Part shown: one piece after another, positions 1-8,026 of the stretch
Layout: each line of letters opens with the position of its first letter
Numbering within the stretch: position 1 is the first letter of the stretch
NCBI GenBank assembly: GCA_002448305.1
Contig: DJWY01000002.1
Span: 1-32,858 of the forward strand
Direction of reading: 5' to 3'
DNA length: 32,858 nucleotides
Source: Selenomonadales bacterium UBA7018
Lineage (GTDB): Bacteria; Bacillota; Negativicutes; Selenomonadales; Selenomonadaceae
Translations under genes and position numbers: made by a program
Notes under the pieces: generated by a model
Seen by the model: only the letters and a program-made list of their open reading frames with translations
The model's database searches: none
What the model was told of the DNA's origin: nothing

Positions 1-17
1 GAGTTTACCAACACTCT

Positions 18-71
18 CTAGGAATTAGGAATGGATTTATAATTCCTAACTCCTAATTTCTAATTCCTAAT
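18..71. repeat. AATTAGG-type heptamer repeat upstream of the symporter gene
   Basis: Copies of AGGAATTAGGAAT and its complement (ATTCCTAACTCCT, TTCTAATTCCTAA) lie head to head, so the stretch can fold into an AT-rich hairpin. The same heptamer family recurs at 21512-21530, 22482-22535 and 24069-24116. It ends just before the ribosome site of the next gene. No promoter is convincing inside it. Confidence 0.7.
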
Positions 72-90
72 TTTTTTGGGAGGGAAAATG

Positions 91-1487
91 ATGAGTACAG
101 CTACACCAGGCGTTTCACCCGCCGTTGATGAAAAACTTTCTTGGTTTACTAGAATTTGCTACGGTTTCGGCGATACGGCTTGTAACGTCGTTGCGGGCGC
201 AATGACAATCTTAACGTTTTTCTACACTGACTACGCCGGCGTTGAGCCTACTACAGTCGGTCTCGTAATGCTCTTATCCCGTTGCTTTGACGGCGTCTCT
301 GATGTTATCATGGGATTCATAGTTGAGCGCACTAATTCCAAATGGGGCAAGTCGCGTCCTTGGGTCTTATGGTCGAGCATCCTTTCTGCGTTTCGATTGT
401 TCTTATTTACTGCGTGCCGCAAGGCGTTTCGGACTTTACGCAGTTCGTTTATCTGTTCATTACTTACAACTTCTGCAACACGATTTGTTATACCGCGCTG
501 AATTTGCCTTACGGTTCGTTGTCGGCGATGATGACGCGCTCTTCACACGAACGCGATATGCTTTCCGTTACTCGTATGGCACTTTCGCCAATAGGCAAAA
601 TCATTTCCATTTCCGCAACACTCCCGCTGATTAAAGTTTTCGGCGACAATCAAACGGCGTGGATTATCGTTATGAGCATTTGGGCAGTCTTAGCTTTGTT
701 CCTGTTGCTGTTGTGCTTTAAGCAGTGCGAAGAAAAAGTCGTCATTGAAGCTCGCAAGAAGGAAGATAAAATTCCCGCCGGCAAAGCGATTAAATGCTTG
801 CTGATGAATAAATATTTCTTAATGGCGGCATTTATCTGGATGATGCAATGTATAATTCAGATGGTTACGGGCACCGTCCTGCCGTATTACTGCAAATATA
901 TTTTCTTCGACGATTCGCTTTTCAGTTACCTTTTGCTTTTGGAAGTCGTAACGACGATTGTTACTACAGTTCTTTTCTGCCCGTTCCTGCTTAAGAAATT
1001 CGGTAAACGCAACATGTCAATGCTCGGTTGTGCGCTTGCTTTAATCGGTCATTTAATTTACTGCACGCACCCGACTGATTTTAACTGGGCCGTCTTCAGT
1101 TGCTTTATTCGTGGCGTGGGCTTTGCTCCGTTGAACTCGGTTATCTTCGGCTTTTTGGGCGACTGCGTCGAATACGGGCAATATAAATTCCATATCCGCA
1201 CAGAAGGTTTGATTTTCTCCGGCGGCTCCATTGGTTACAAACTCGGAACAGGCTTATGCGGCGCGTTCATTACTTGGCTTATGTCAATGAGCGGCTACGT
1301 TGCTTCCACTACTGCAAACGCCGTTCAACCTCAAAGCGCGATTGATATGATTGTCAACATTTACATTTTCGGCATGATAATTATTTGGGTATCGTTACTG
1401 ATTGTCCTGTCAATGTACAAGCTCGATAAAGAATATCCCGCGATTATGGAAGAACTTTCAAAGCGTGAAGCTCGCGGCGAAATGTAA
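91..1487 (+). pseudogene. GPH-family sugar:cation symporter (MFS), interrupted by one frameshift
   Basis: Inner-membrane transporter of the glycoside-pentoside-hexuronide:cation symporter family. The N-terminal part shows the family signature: a GFGDTACN helix start, FFYTDYAG, a loop with SRCFDGVSDVIMG, then WGKSRPWVLW. The remaining helices (from SIVLIYCVPQG to the C-terminus) are in another frame. Adding one T to the TTT run at 391-393 joins the halves as ...SAF-SIVLIY... and gives a product of about 465 residues, the usual family length. GGGAGG at 78-83 suits the ATG at 91 (about 7 nt spacing) better than the ATG at 88. The substrate cannot be told. Because the lesion is a single homopolymer base and the rest is intact, this may be a sequencing error rather than a dead gene. 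Confidence 0.85.
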
Positions 1488-1502
1488 AACATTTTTCTAA
1501 AT

Positions 1503-1540
1503 AAAAAAGACTGTCGTCAAATTGGCGGCAGCCTTTTTTT
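1503..1540. terminator. Bidirectional Rho-independent terminator
   Basis: An A-run, a GC-rich stem (GACTGTCG against CGGCAGCC, one mismatch and one G-T pair) and a run of seven T. It follows the symporter stop by about 15 nt, and its A-run gives a T-tail for the convergent minus-strand operon ending at 1545. Confidence 0.8.
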
Positions 1541-1544
1541 ATGT

Positions 1545-2252
1545 TTAATCGGAAATTTTTTCATTAATCGCAGTCGCGAGAGCATCTAGCATGAAAATAT
1601 ATTTCTGCGCCACGTGACAATAAATTTTTTCGGCGGTCTCTTCGTCGTAGGTGTGGCTTGAAAGATTTCTTTTCTCCAACATGTCAAGCCAAGCTTCGGC
1701 GTCGGTTATCAATTCGGTTTGAAAAGCTTTTCTTATCGCGGAGCGCGGGCTGTTGACTTCGACGCCTTCATAATCCAAAAAGGCTTTTATGAGTTTCCAC
1801 GCCAACTCAAAAGAAAATTCAAAACGCTGAATCGTGGCATCAAGATAAAGTTCGTCTGCTGAAATATCTTTTTCAAGAGCCGCATGTAATTTCGCTAGGG
1901 CGCGGGAAAAGTTTTCTTGTTTGAGTTTAAGCTGTTCGATTGTCATCAAAACACCGTCCTCATTGGTTGCGAATAATAATTTCCCGTCGCGCTCGATATT
2001 GCGCAACAAATTTTCGCTAGCCGTCTGCAAATTGATTATATCTGTTGTGTAGGGAAAATTTTCGGTCTCAAAATCAGCCGCGAGTTGAGCGTAAATCGGG
2101 CACGAAAATTTTACTGCTAAATCAATGTCAGAAGTTTTCTTATAATCGCCGCGTGCTCGCGAACCGAAAATTTTTACCTGTGAAAGCCCGCCCTTATGCG
2201 CGTACAAAATTTTCAGCAGGGATTTTATTTGCCTATTCGTTAAGCCGTACAT
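1545..2252 (-). CDS. MNT nucleotidyltransferase fused to HEPN/HepT-like domain (MntA-HepT type)
   Basis: A single chain of 235 residues. Its first ~100 residues hold a minimal nucleotidyltransferase with the motif GS-x10-DxD (GSRARGDYKK then TSDID). Its second half is an HI0074/NTase-substrate-binding HEPN domain ending with RNLSSHTY, an exact Rx4HxY. In known two-gene MntA-HepT modules, MntA AMPylates the Tyr of Rx4HxY to silence the HepT RNase; here both parts are in one reading frame. The start chosen is the ATG at 2252, one base after the Hsp70 stop (TGA A ATG), so it is probably translationally coupled. The frame is open further upstream inside the Hsp70 gene. An in-frame ATG at 1946 preceded by GAGG at 1958-1961 lies exactly where a free HepT would begin. 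Alternative: an inactive regulatory nucleotidyltransferase. Confidence 0.85.
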   Translation of the reverse strand: MYGLTNRQIKSLLKILYAHKGGLSQVKIFGSRARGDYKKTSDIDLAVKFSCPIYAQLAADFETENFPYTTDIINLQTASENLLRNIERDGKLLFATNEDGVLMTIEQLKLKQENFSRALAKLHAALEKDISADELYLDATIQRFEFSFELAWKLIKAFLDYEGVEVNSPRSAIRKAFQTELITDAEAWLDMLEKRNLSSHTYDEETAEKIYCHVAQKYIFMLDALATAINEKISD

Positions 2253-2253
2253 T

Positions 2254-3885
2254 TCAATCGGAAGAAATTCTAAGCTGATGAACCGCGCTTTTAGTAACGT
2301 CAATGTCGGATTCAGTGCGCAGGAAAGTTTCAAAAGTTTCATCTGTCTTAGTGTTGACGGCTTCTACGTGGACGCCCGACGCATCAACTTTGAACGTGAC
2401 TTTAATCGGTGTATCGCGGCTGGTGCCGGGCGGGAGATTTACGACGAGTTCGCCCAAAAGTTTGACGTTGTGCGCGGGGTCAGTCGCTTGCGGATTGCCG
2501 TCCTCATCGACGCAGGGAATTAACGTATCGTCCGTCGAGCGGTTTTCAAAGGCACGCAGTAAAACGCGCTCTTGATTGTCTTCAAGCGGATAGTAAGTTT
2601 TGGAGAAAACTGCGGGCATTTTCTCGCCAATCTTTATGAAATTTTCCAGAACGTATTTATGCTTTGCGCCGTTGGTGTCGACGACGCCCGGACCGAATGA
2701 ACGCGGCGTTTGGTCTTCAACTGTGAACTTTGACGTAAGTTGTTCAGCGCGTGAAGGAGTTTCGCCGCCTGTGGATTCTTCGCCGGTTTCGGAAAGGGAA
2801 TCGACTTCTTCAACCAGCATGCTAGCATAAATCGCCGCGCCCTTTGCAACGGCTTGGTCAGGGTCGTGTTGCTGAACTTTGCCGGGAAATTTCGCTTCGA
2901 CCGCATTTATAATCATCGGCATATAAGTAGAGCCGCCGACAAGCAGAACCGTATCAATATCGACGTTCGGAACTTTCTCAAGCGTGGCGTCAACGAAATT
3001 CATAGTTTTAGCAACAATGTCTGAAGTCATCTGCTCGAAGTCCGAACGCTTGATAAGAATTTCAGTGCGCGAGCCGTTTACGTCAATGCGAACCTTCGCG
3101 GATTGTTTCTTACTAAGTTTGCGCTTAGCCTCTTCGACTTTAGAACGAATATCTTGCCGCGTTTCCGCTTCGATTTCTTCGGGCGTCAAGCCGTTTTCGT
3201 CGCAGCAAGCGTGCAGAATGTAATTGAATAATCTATCGTCCCAATCGAAACCGCCAAGCCTATCATCGCCGCCAGTCGCTAGCACGGTAATTTTCTGAAC
3301 GTCACGCCCAGAATCATTTTGCGTCATAGTCATTTTAACGACAGTTACATCGAAAGTACCGCCGCCTAAATCGTAAACTAAAATTGTCCTGTCCTCTTGA
3401 AATTGGCGGGCGCAGTAGCTCAAAGCCGCCGCAGTCGGTTCGTTAATCAAGCTCAAGACGTGAAGTCCGGCAAGTTCACCCGCTTGACGAGTCGCGGAAC
3501 GTTCCTCAAGTCCAAAATAAGCCGGAACCGTAATAACTACATCTTCAACCGTGCCGCCTTGCGCCTCGACTAAATTTTTCAGCCGCGTTAAAATCAATGC
3601 GCTAATCTCGACGGGAGTATAAGTTTTGCCGTCAAATTCGTAGGTACGGCTGTCGATTTTGCCGATATAGCGTTTGACGAATTGCACGACGCGCTCGCCG
3701 TCTGTCTCGATATTTTCTTTCGCCGCCTGCCCGACGACAACATTATTTTCATTTTCAAAAAAAACTACGCTGGCGACGGTATTTGAATCGTCTTCGTTAT
3801 TGCGAATGACTTCGGGGTTGCCGTTCGAGTCCAAGCGCGCTATGCAAGAATAAGTTGTACCTAAATCAATGCCGTATGTGCTCAT
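2254..3885 (-). CDS. Lidless DnaK-like Hsp70 chaperone
   Basis: Cytoplasmic ATP-dependent chaperone of 543 residues (DnaK is about 610-640). The ATPase domain is complete: GIDLGTTYSC at the N-terminus, VPAYFGLEERSATRQAGELAG, NEPTAAALSY, VYDLGGGTFDVTVV and LLVGGSTYMPMI. After about residue 365 the usual hydrophobic DVLLLDV linker is replaced by an acidic, Ser/Gly/Glu-rich stretch, followed by a recognisable beta-type substrate-binding domain (PRSFGPG, GEKMPAVFS, LPPGTSRDTPIKVTFKVD). The chain stops there, so the helical lid and C-terminal tail are missing. GGAG lies ahead of the ATG. It is preceded by the GrpE-like gene (12 nt gap) and followed by the MNT-HEPN gene, so the three look co-transcribed. 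It is a specialised paralogue, not the housekeeping dnaK: no dnaJ or hrcA is nearby. Confidence 0.9.
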   Translation of the reverse strand: MSTYGIDLGTTYSCIARLDSNGNPEVIRNNEDDSNTVASVVFFENENNVVVGQAAKENIETDGERVVQFVKRYIGKIDSRTYEFDGKTYTPVEISALILTRLKNLVEAQGGTVEDVVITVPAYFGLEERSATRQAGELAGLHVLSLINEPTAAALSYCARQFQEDRTILVYDLGGGTFDVTVVKMTMTQNDSGRDVQKITVLATGGDDRLGGFDWDDRLFNYILHACCDENGLTPEEIEAETRQDIRSKVEEAKRKLSKKQSAKVRIDVNGSRTEILIKRSDFEQMTSDIVAKTMNFVDATLEKVPNVDIDTVLLVGGSTYMPMIINAVEAKFPGKVQQHDPDQAVAKGAAIYASMLVEEVDSLSETGEESTGGETPSRAEQLTSKFTVEDQTPRSFGPGVVDTNGAKHKYVLENFIKIGEKMPAVFSKTYYPLEDNQERVLLRAFENRSTDDTLIPCVDEDGNPQATDPAHNVKLLGELVVNLPPGTSRDTPIKVTFKVDASGVHVEAVNTKTDETFETFLRTESDIDVTKSAVHQLRISSD

Positions 3886-3897
3886 AAAATTTCTCCT

Positions 3898-4470
3898 TTA
3901 CTTTGTTCTGACTGATTGCGATTTTTTGCCGCCTGCGTTCGCGTCGAAAACATAAACGTCGACGAATTCGCGATAAAGCGGTTTGCCGTTTCGCATGACG
4001 CCAGGACGACAACTGCGAGCGATTGTATTATGTAAATTCTTATCGTTAGTCGTGATGGTGTTGACGATTTTAGTTAATAGCGGGCGACGTTGCTCACCGA
4101 CTGCCGAGCTAAAAACTTCCGCGTCGTACTCCGATAAAATATCTTCCAATTCGTCAAACATTAGCGATAACGTCCGCCGCAATTTTCTAGGTAAGGATTC
4201 GTCCGACAAAATTTTTCTATACTCAACGCAGACCGTTGCCACCGATTTTAATATTGGCGTGAATTGTTCGCCGCGCTGTTGCTCCTTTAGCGTCTCAAGT
4301 TCCTTTTGCATACCCAGCCGCACTTGATTTTGAAAATTGACGTTTTCGCGCAGTGATTGCACTAGTTGCCGCGAATTTTTATTTTGTAGCTCCAGAATTT
4401 TTTCTAGCGTCGCTTCAAGCTGATTTTGTTCTGGCGTGTCTTCCGCGCAGTTTTCCGTTTGTGTTTCCAA
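3898..4470 (-). CDS. GrpE-like nucleotide exchange factor (partner of the adjacent Hsp70)
   Basis: 190 residues in a GrpE-like layout: an acidic, Gln-rich N-terminus, a long predicted coiled coil (about residues 15-75, LEATLEKILELQNK onward), a helical segment, and a C-terminal part (HNTIARSCRPGVMRNGKPLY then VDVYVFD) resembling the GrpE beta domain. Similarity to canonical GrpE is weak, so the role rests on layout plus position directly before the Hsp70 gene. The start is the TTG at 4470 with AAAGGAGGT upstream; no ATG is nearby. GrpE-type factors release ADP from Hsp70. Confidence 0.65.
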   Translation of the reverse strand: METQTENCAEDTPEQNQLEATLEKILELQNKNSRQLVQSLRENVNFQNQVRLGMQKELETLKEQQRGEQFTPILKSVATVCVEYRKILSDESLPRKLRRTLSLMFDELEDILSEYDAEVFSSAVGEQRRPLLTKIVNTITTNDKNLHNTIARSCRPGVMRNGKPLYREFVDVYVFDANAGGKKSQSVRTK

Positions 4471-4577
4471 ATTCTCGACCTCCTTTCACGCCGCCGATAT
4501 TATCAGATATTCTTCATTTTAACAAGACGCTTGCCATAACTTTTCGTTCGAACAAAAATTTTTAGCAGGCGTTGCCT

Positions 4578-4750
4578 ATGCAAGCAGCTGTTATACGAAT
4601 TAATGAATTTATCGCCAACAAAAGGCCGCTCGTTATTCCTGTCTATCAACGTAACTACGATTGGAAAATGGCGAATTGTGAGCAACTTTTTGACGACTTG
4701 GAAATTATCGCTCAGAACGGCAAAAATCATTTTATTGGTACGTTCACTCT
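4578..4750 (+). pseudogene. N-terminal fragment of a DUF262 (GmrSD-like) protein
   Basis: About 57 residues match the start of DUF262 proteins: IRINEFIANKRPLVIPVYQR, then NYDW, CEQLFDDL and HFIGTF. Full proteins run to several hundred residues and include GmrSD-type restriction enzymes and similar defence factors. The similarity ends near 4750, where sequence from an IS5-family transposase tail begins. An in-frame stop follows at 4776. The ATG at 4578 fits the family N-terminus; the ribosome site is weak (AGCAGG). It is best read as a defence gene cut by an insertion event. Confidence 0.75.
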
Positions 4751-4756
4751 CGCAGA

Positions 4757-4843
4757 CTTAGCAAGGATTATAAGCTAAATGCGGCTTCTGCTGTAGCATT
4801 AATCAAACTTTCTCATATTCACACCTTGCTTAATCGTTTATGA
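4757..4843 (+). mobile_element. IS5-family transposase remnant (C-terminal end only)
   Basis: Read from 4757 the frame gives LSKDYKLN, then ALIKLSHIHTLLNRL and TGA at 4841. This is the same C-terminus as in the element at 30635-31145 (RRLSKDYE... IKLSHIHTLLNRL). Nothing upstream of LSKDY survives. The remnant lies between the DUF262 fragment and the end of the permease gene; its true right edge is not defined. Confidence 0.8.
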
Positions 4844-4868
4844 ACATTGGTTTTGAGAAAGGCTTTGG

Positions 4869-6284
4869 TTAAATTATTCCCGTCACGGCGTAAATCGCAA
4901 GGCAGATAAATGCTACCGAAGTTTTTAAAAGCGTCAAAATAAATACGTCGTAATAAGATTCTTTGTGGCTTAGCCCGCAAACCGCCATTAGCGTTATCAA
5001 TGCGCCCGAATGCGGCGGCGTGTCTATGCATTCCGACGCAAGCGCAACTATTCTGTGCAAAACTTCCGGACTCATGCCAATTTGATTCGCCATTGCTAAC
5101 CATTGGTCGCCGAGCATGCCTAGCGCAATCGTCTCGCCGCCCGATGCCGAACCAGTTATCCCGCACATAATCATTGTCGTTATAACTGCCGAACCTAAAG
5201 GTCCGTCGCCTATCGAAACGTTCAGCAACGCTTCTTTTATCATTTCAAACGCCGGAACCGCCGCTACTACGCAACCAAATGCATAACACGACGCCACATT
5301 CAAAATCGCCGCCATTGAACCAGTCGCGCCCGTGTTTATCGGGTGAACTATGCCGCCCTTCGCCGCTAAACACTTCCGACCGATTATCGCCGCCGCTATA
5401 CAACTCAAAATCAATGCCGCATTTATCGACCAAATCGCTTGAACTTTGCCAACACTCCCAGCCAATAAACTTAAATTCAACGGTGCCATGCTGTCTAAGC
5501 TGTTTTGGTCCCAATGATATGCCCAATTCCAATCAAACGGGTTGCTGATGATTAAATTCAACACAATTACCATAACTAGCGGAATTGATGACAATTTCCA
5601 ATCGGGTAGCTCTTCCGAAGAAACTTCCGGCTCGTTTTTTAAATTTGTGCCGTAACCTTCGCCCGCCGCTTGCAATTTCTTCGCGCGATAACTCACCCAC
5701 GCCCACGACATCACAAAATATAACGCCGCACCAATTAATCCAAGCCCAATTCCCGCCCAAGTCGTCGTTCCAAAGTACGCTGTCGGGATTATGTTCTGTA
5801 TTTGCGGTGTGCCTGGTATCGCTACCATGCTATATGTAAAAATTCCCATCCATAACAAGCCCGGCAAAAGTTTTTTAGCGTAATTCGCTTCTTTGAACAA
5901 AATCGCCGCAAATGGATACATTACAAACGCTACAACGAATACACTTAGCCCGCCATATGTCAAAACGCCGCAGCCAATTAATATTGCTAAAATTGCTTTC
6001 TCTTTTCCCAGCGTTTGTACGATTTTATTTGCTACCGACGCCGCTAGCCCGCCTTCTTCCATTATTTTCGCGAATATTGCCCCCAATAAGAAGACCGGAT
6101 AATATGTTTTGACGTATTCGGCGGCTTTCGTCATGTAAATTTCGCTGAAAACCGGCATCGGGTCGTGCCCGCTCCCGATTGCCGCCACTACCGCGAATAA
6201 CGGCGCAATAAATATTATCGAGTAGCCACGATACGCAAAAAATATCAGTAAAACTAAACTCAAAATAATCATCGTGATTCCCAA
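4869..6284 (-). CDS. GntP-family permease (organic acid/proton symporter)
   Basis: Polytopic inner-membrane carrier of about 471 residues with the GntP-family pattern: N-terminal LVLLIFFAYRGYSIIFIAPL, a YYPVFLLGAIFAKIMEEGG helix, GGLSVFVVAFVMYP, and a C-terminal GSASGGETIALG followed by CIDTPPHSGALITL. Relatives carry gluconate, hydroxybutyrate or similar acids; the substrate here is unknown. An ATG at 6299 is open, but AGGTGG (6296-6291) lies six bases before the TTG at 6284, and starting there matches the family N-terminus, so TTG is preferred. The gene is alone, divergent from recX, with an operator-like palindrome at its promoter. Confidence 0.85.
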   Translation of the reverse strand: MGITMIILSLVLLIFFAYRGYSIIFIAPLFAVVAAIGSGHDPMPVFSEIYMTKAAEYVKTYYPVFLLGAIFAKIMEEGGLAASVANKIVQTLGKEKAILAILIGCGVLTYGGLSVFVVAFVMYPFAAILFKEANYAKKLLPGLLWMGIFTYSMVAIPGTPQIQNIIPTAYFGTTTWAGIGLGLIGAALYFVMSWAWVSYRAKKLQAAGEGYGTNLKNEPEVSSEELPDWKLSSIPLVMVIVLNLIISNPFDWNWAYHWDQNSLDSMAPLNLSLLAGSVGKVQAIWSINAALILSCIAAAIIGRKCLAAKGGIVHPINTGATGSMAAILNVASCYAFGCVVAAVPAFEMIKEALLNVSIGDGPLGSAVITTMIMCGITGSASGGETIALGMLGDQWLAMANQIGMSPEVLHRIVALASECIDTPPHSGALITLMAVCGLSHKESYYDVFILTLLKTSVAFICLAIYAVTGII

Positions 6285-6319
6285 AGCTCTCCACCTCATT
6301 TAAATTTCTTTGGAGCGAT

Positions 6320-6347
6320 TTTATATCATTGCCACTGCATAGGCAAT
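6320..6347 (-). promoter_or_regulatory. Extended -10 promoter with overlapping palindromic operator for the permease
   Basis: On the minus strand TGATATAAA (-10 core TATAAA at 6325-6320) lies about 35 nt before the proposed TTG start. Immediately upstream is a perfect 6-bp inverted repeat, ATTGCC (6328-6333), 8 nt, GGCAAT (6342-6347), filling the -10/-35 spacer. A repressor bound here would block polymerase. No regulator gene is nearby. Confidence 0.45.
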
Positions 6348-6383
6348 AGTTTTACCCAAAAAATATTCAACACATTACTAAAA

Positions 6384-6430
6384 CTGCGCGGGCTTGCCTT
6401 AATTCATCGAAATTGCTAATATCCGCGCAG
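6384..6430 (+). promoter_or_regulatory. GC-rich inverted repeat before recX
   Basis: CTGCGCGG (6384-6391) and CCGCGCAG (6423-6430) are perfect 8-bp complements separated by 31 nt of AT-rich sequence. The second arm abuts the recX ribosome site GGGAG, so folding of the leader could limit recX translation. It could also be a protein-binding site. Confidence 0.35.
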
Positions 6431-6442
6431 GGAGTGATTAAT

Positions 6443-6886
6443 ATGCCTAAAGAAAAAAAATCCGCGCTCATGAAAGCTACGGAATTATTAGCTAATCAAG
6501 AACAAAGCTCAAAAATTCTGCGGAAAAAGTTGCTCGTCCGGAAATTCGACCCAAATGAAGTCGACGCCGCCATTGATAAGCTAAAAAAATATAATTACCT
6601 CGACGATAACGAATTTTGCCAGCGACAATTTGAAAATTTCTACTCGGAAAATAAATTAAGCCTGCGACAAATCTTAATCAAGCTAATTCAACGCGGTTTC
6701 GACAAAAATTTCATCGAAAACCTTATCCCTGACGATTTCGAGGAACGTGAACGCCTCGTCGCTGAAAATTTACTCGCTAAAAAATTTTCCAGCGCAAAAT
6801 TCGATAAAAATAAAGCGTGGCAGTTCCTAGCGGCTCGCGGCTTCGATTCCGACGTTATTTCTTCCTCTATAGAAAATTTTTCATAA
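6443..6886 (+). CDS. recX: RecX, RecA modulator
   Basis: Regulatory protein that binds RecA filaments and limits recombination and SOS activity. The 147-residue chain has the RecX repeats of three-helix units: ALMKATELLANQEQSSKILRK, then LDDNEFCQRQFENF, LRQILIKLIQRGFDKNFI, and KNKAWQFLAARGFDSDVISS. Usual RecX length is 150-260, so this is a short member. The ATG at 6443 has GGGAG about 8 nt upstream; an in-frame ATG at 6413 lacks a ribosome site and lies in the leader hairpin. recA is not in the window. Confidence 0.85.
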   Translation: MPKEKKSALMKATELLANQEQSSKILRKKLLVRKFDPNEVDAAIDKLKKYNYLDDNEFCQRQFENFYSENKLSLRQILIKLIQRGFDKNFIENLIPDDFEERERLVAENLLAKKFSSAKFDKNKAWQFLAARGFDSDVISSSIENFS

Positions 6887-6920
6887 AAAAACTCCCGCCA
6901 ATCACGACGGGAGCTTTTTA
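6886..6920. terminator. Bidirectional terminator between recX and the LCP gene
   Basis: CTCCCG (6892-6897) pairs with CGGGAG (6908-6913), flanked by an A-run on one side and a T-run on the other. It lies directly after both convergent stop codons. Confidence 0.85.
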
Positions 6921-8006
6921 TAACTCATTTTTTGATAAATCTAACTGCCGATACTCCACAGAATCCATTAAACGCATGTCCCTTTCCGGATTAAAATTAA
7001 CATCGTAATAATCTGCGTCGTTTCCTGGCGTGTATTCGTACGAAAGCCGCTCAAAATGCCTTTTATCTACTTCAAAGTCAAGATTTTTGCTCATAACCTT
7101 GCCGAGCCGCTCCGCATTCGGAATTAAATAACTTATCTCCTCAATATATTGCAACCAGCCGGGCACAACGCCCGTTTTTATATTTCCTTTAGCTTCCGCG
7201 CTTTTTAACGAGCCTGCCGCCGCTAACATTTCGCTTGAAGTTAAATCCGTGTCAATCGCCTTGACCGCTACGCCCAAAAGCTCAGGAATTTTTATTAACA
7301 TGCTCGGTTCGCTCAATCTGTCCGCGCACGCCTTCATAAATGCTTGCTGACGTCTCACGCGACCAATATCGCCTTCAGAATCGCGAAATCGCACATATTG
7401 TATCGCCTTTTCGCCGTCCAAATGCTGAATTCCCTGCTTCAAATCGATATATAGCCCGCCGTCGTCGTCCCATTCGTCCTTATATTGCATATCGCGTTCA
7501 ACATAAATGTCTACGCCGCCCATCGCGTCAATTACTTCCGCAAATCGCGATTTATTTATCGTTACGTAGTTATCTATCTCTATTCCTAAGAAATCTTCCA
7601 CTGTTTCACGCGATAATTTCGCTCCGCCCAGCGAATACGCCGCATTTATCTTCTGATAGCCGTATTTTTCTATGTAAACTAGCGTATCTCGCGGAATTGT
7701 CAGCAATGACGCCTTGTCTTTCGATAAATTTACCACCATTAGCGTATCCGAACGCCCAACATCGTCTTTTCGCTCGTCCACGCCCATTATCATTATCGTT
7801 TTCGCCTCTTTGAACGTCGGCAATATCGTTTCCGCTTTCACTTTCGATTTTATGTCTTCTTTTATCCGCGTAAAGTCCGAATTAAACCCCATGTGCGCTA
7901 GCGAACACCCGATTATTAAAAAACATAGCATGACTGACCAAAATATTTTACGATTGCGCATTTTCCTTAGCACTTGTCGCCGCCTTTCCTCCAATCTCTC
8001 GCGCAT
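6918..8006 (-). CDS. LytR-CpsA-Psr (LCP) family cell-wall glycopolymer transferase
   Basis: A membrane-anchored enzyme of 362 residues. A basic N-terminus (RERLEERRRQVLRKMRNRK) precedes one helix (FWSVMLCFLIIGCSLAH); the rest faces outside the inner membrane. The LCP catalytic domain (about 70-220) shows IMGVDERKDDVGRSDTLMV, LLTIPRDTLV, KINAAYSLGG and VRFRDSEGDIGRVRRQQ, including the Asp and Arg residues that bind the polyprenyl-pyrophosphate substrate. Family members attach teichoic acids or capsule to peptidoglycan; in a diderm the acceptor polymer is not evident. The ATG at 8006 has GGAGGTGAT nine bases upstream; the TTG six bases earlier is too close to it. Confidence 0.9.
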   Translation of the reverse strand: MRERLEERRRQVLRKMRNRKIFWSVMLCFLIIGCSLAHMGFNSDFTRIKEDIKSKVKAETILPTFKEAKTIMIMGVDERKDDVGRSDTLMVVNLSKDKASLLTIPRDTLVYIEKYGYQKINAAYSLGGAKLSRETVEDFLGIEIDNYVTINKSRFAEVIDAMGGVDIYVERDMQYKDEWDDDGGLYIDLKQGIQHLDGEKAIQYVRFRDSEGDIGRVRRQQAFMKACADRLSEPSMLIKIPELLGVAVKAIDTDLTSSEMLAAAGSLKSAEAKGNIKTGVVPGWLQYIEEISYLIPNAERLGKVMSKNLDFEVDKRHFERLSYEYTPGNDADYYDVNFNPERDMRLMDSVEYRQLDLSKNEL

Positions 8007-8026
8007 TTTCAATCACCTCCCGCCAA

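Noticed and set aside
7340..7813. 157-residue plus-strand frame opposite the LCP gene
   Set aside because: It has Arg/Ser/Leu-rich shadow composition, no ribosome site, and lies fully inside a well-supported gene.
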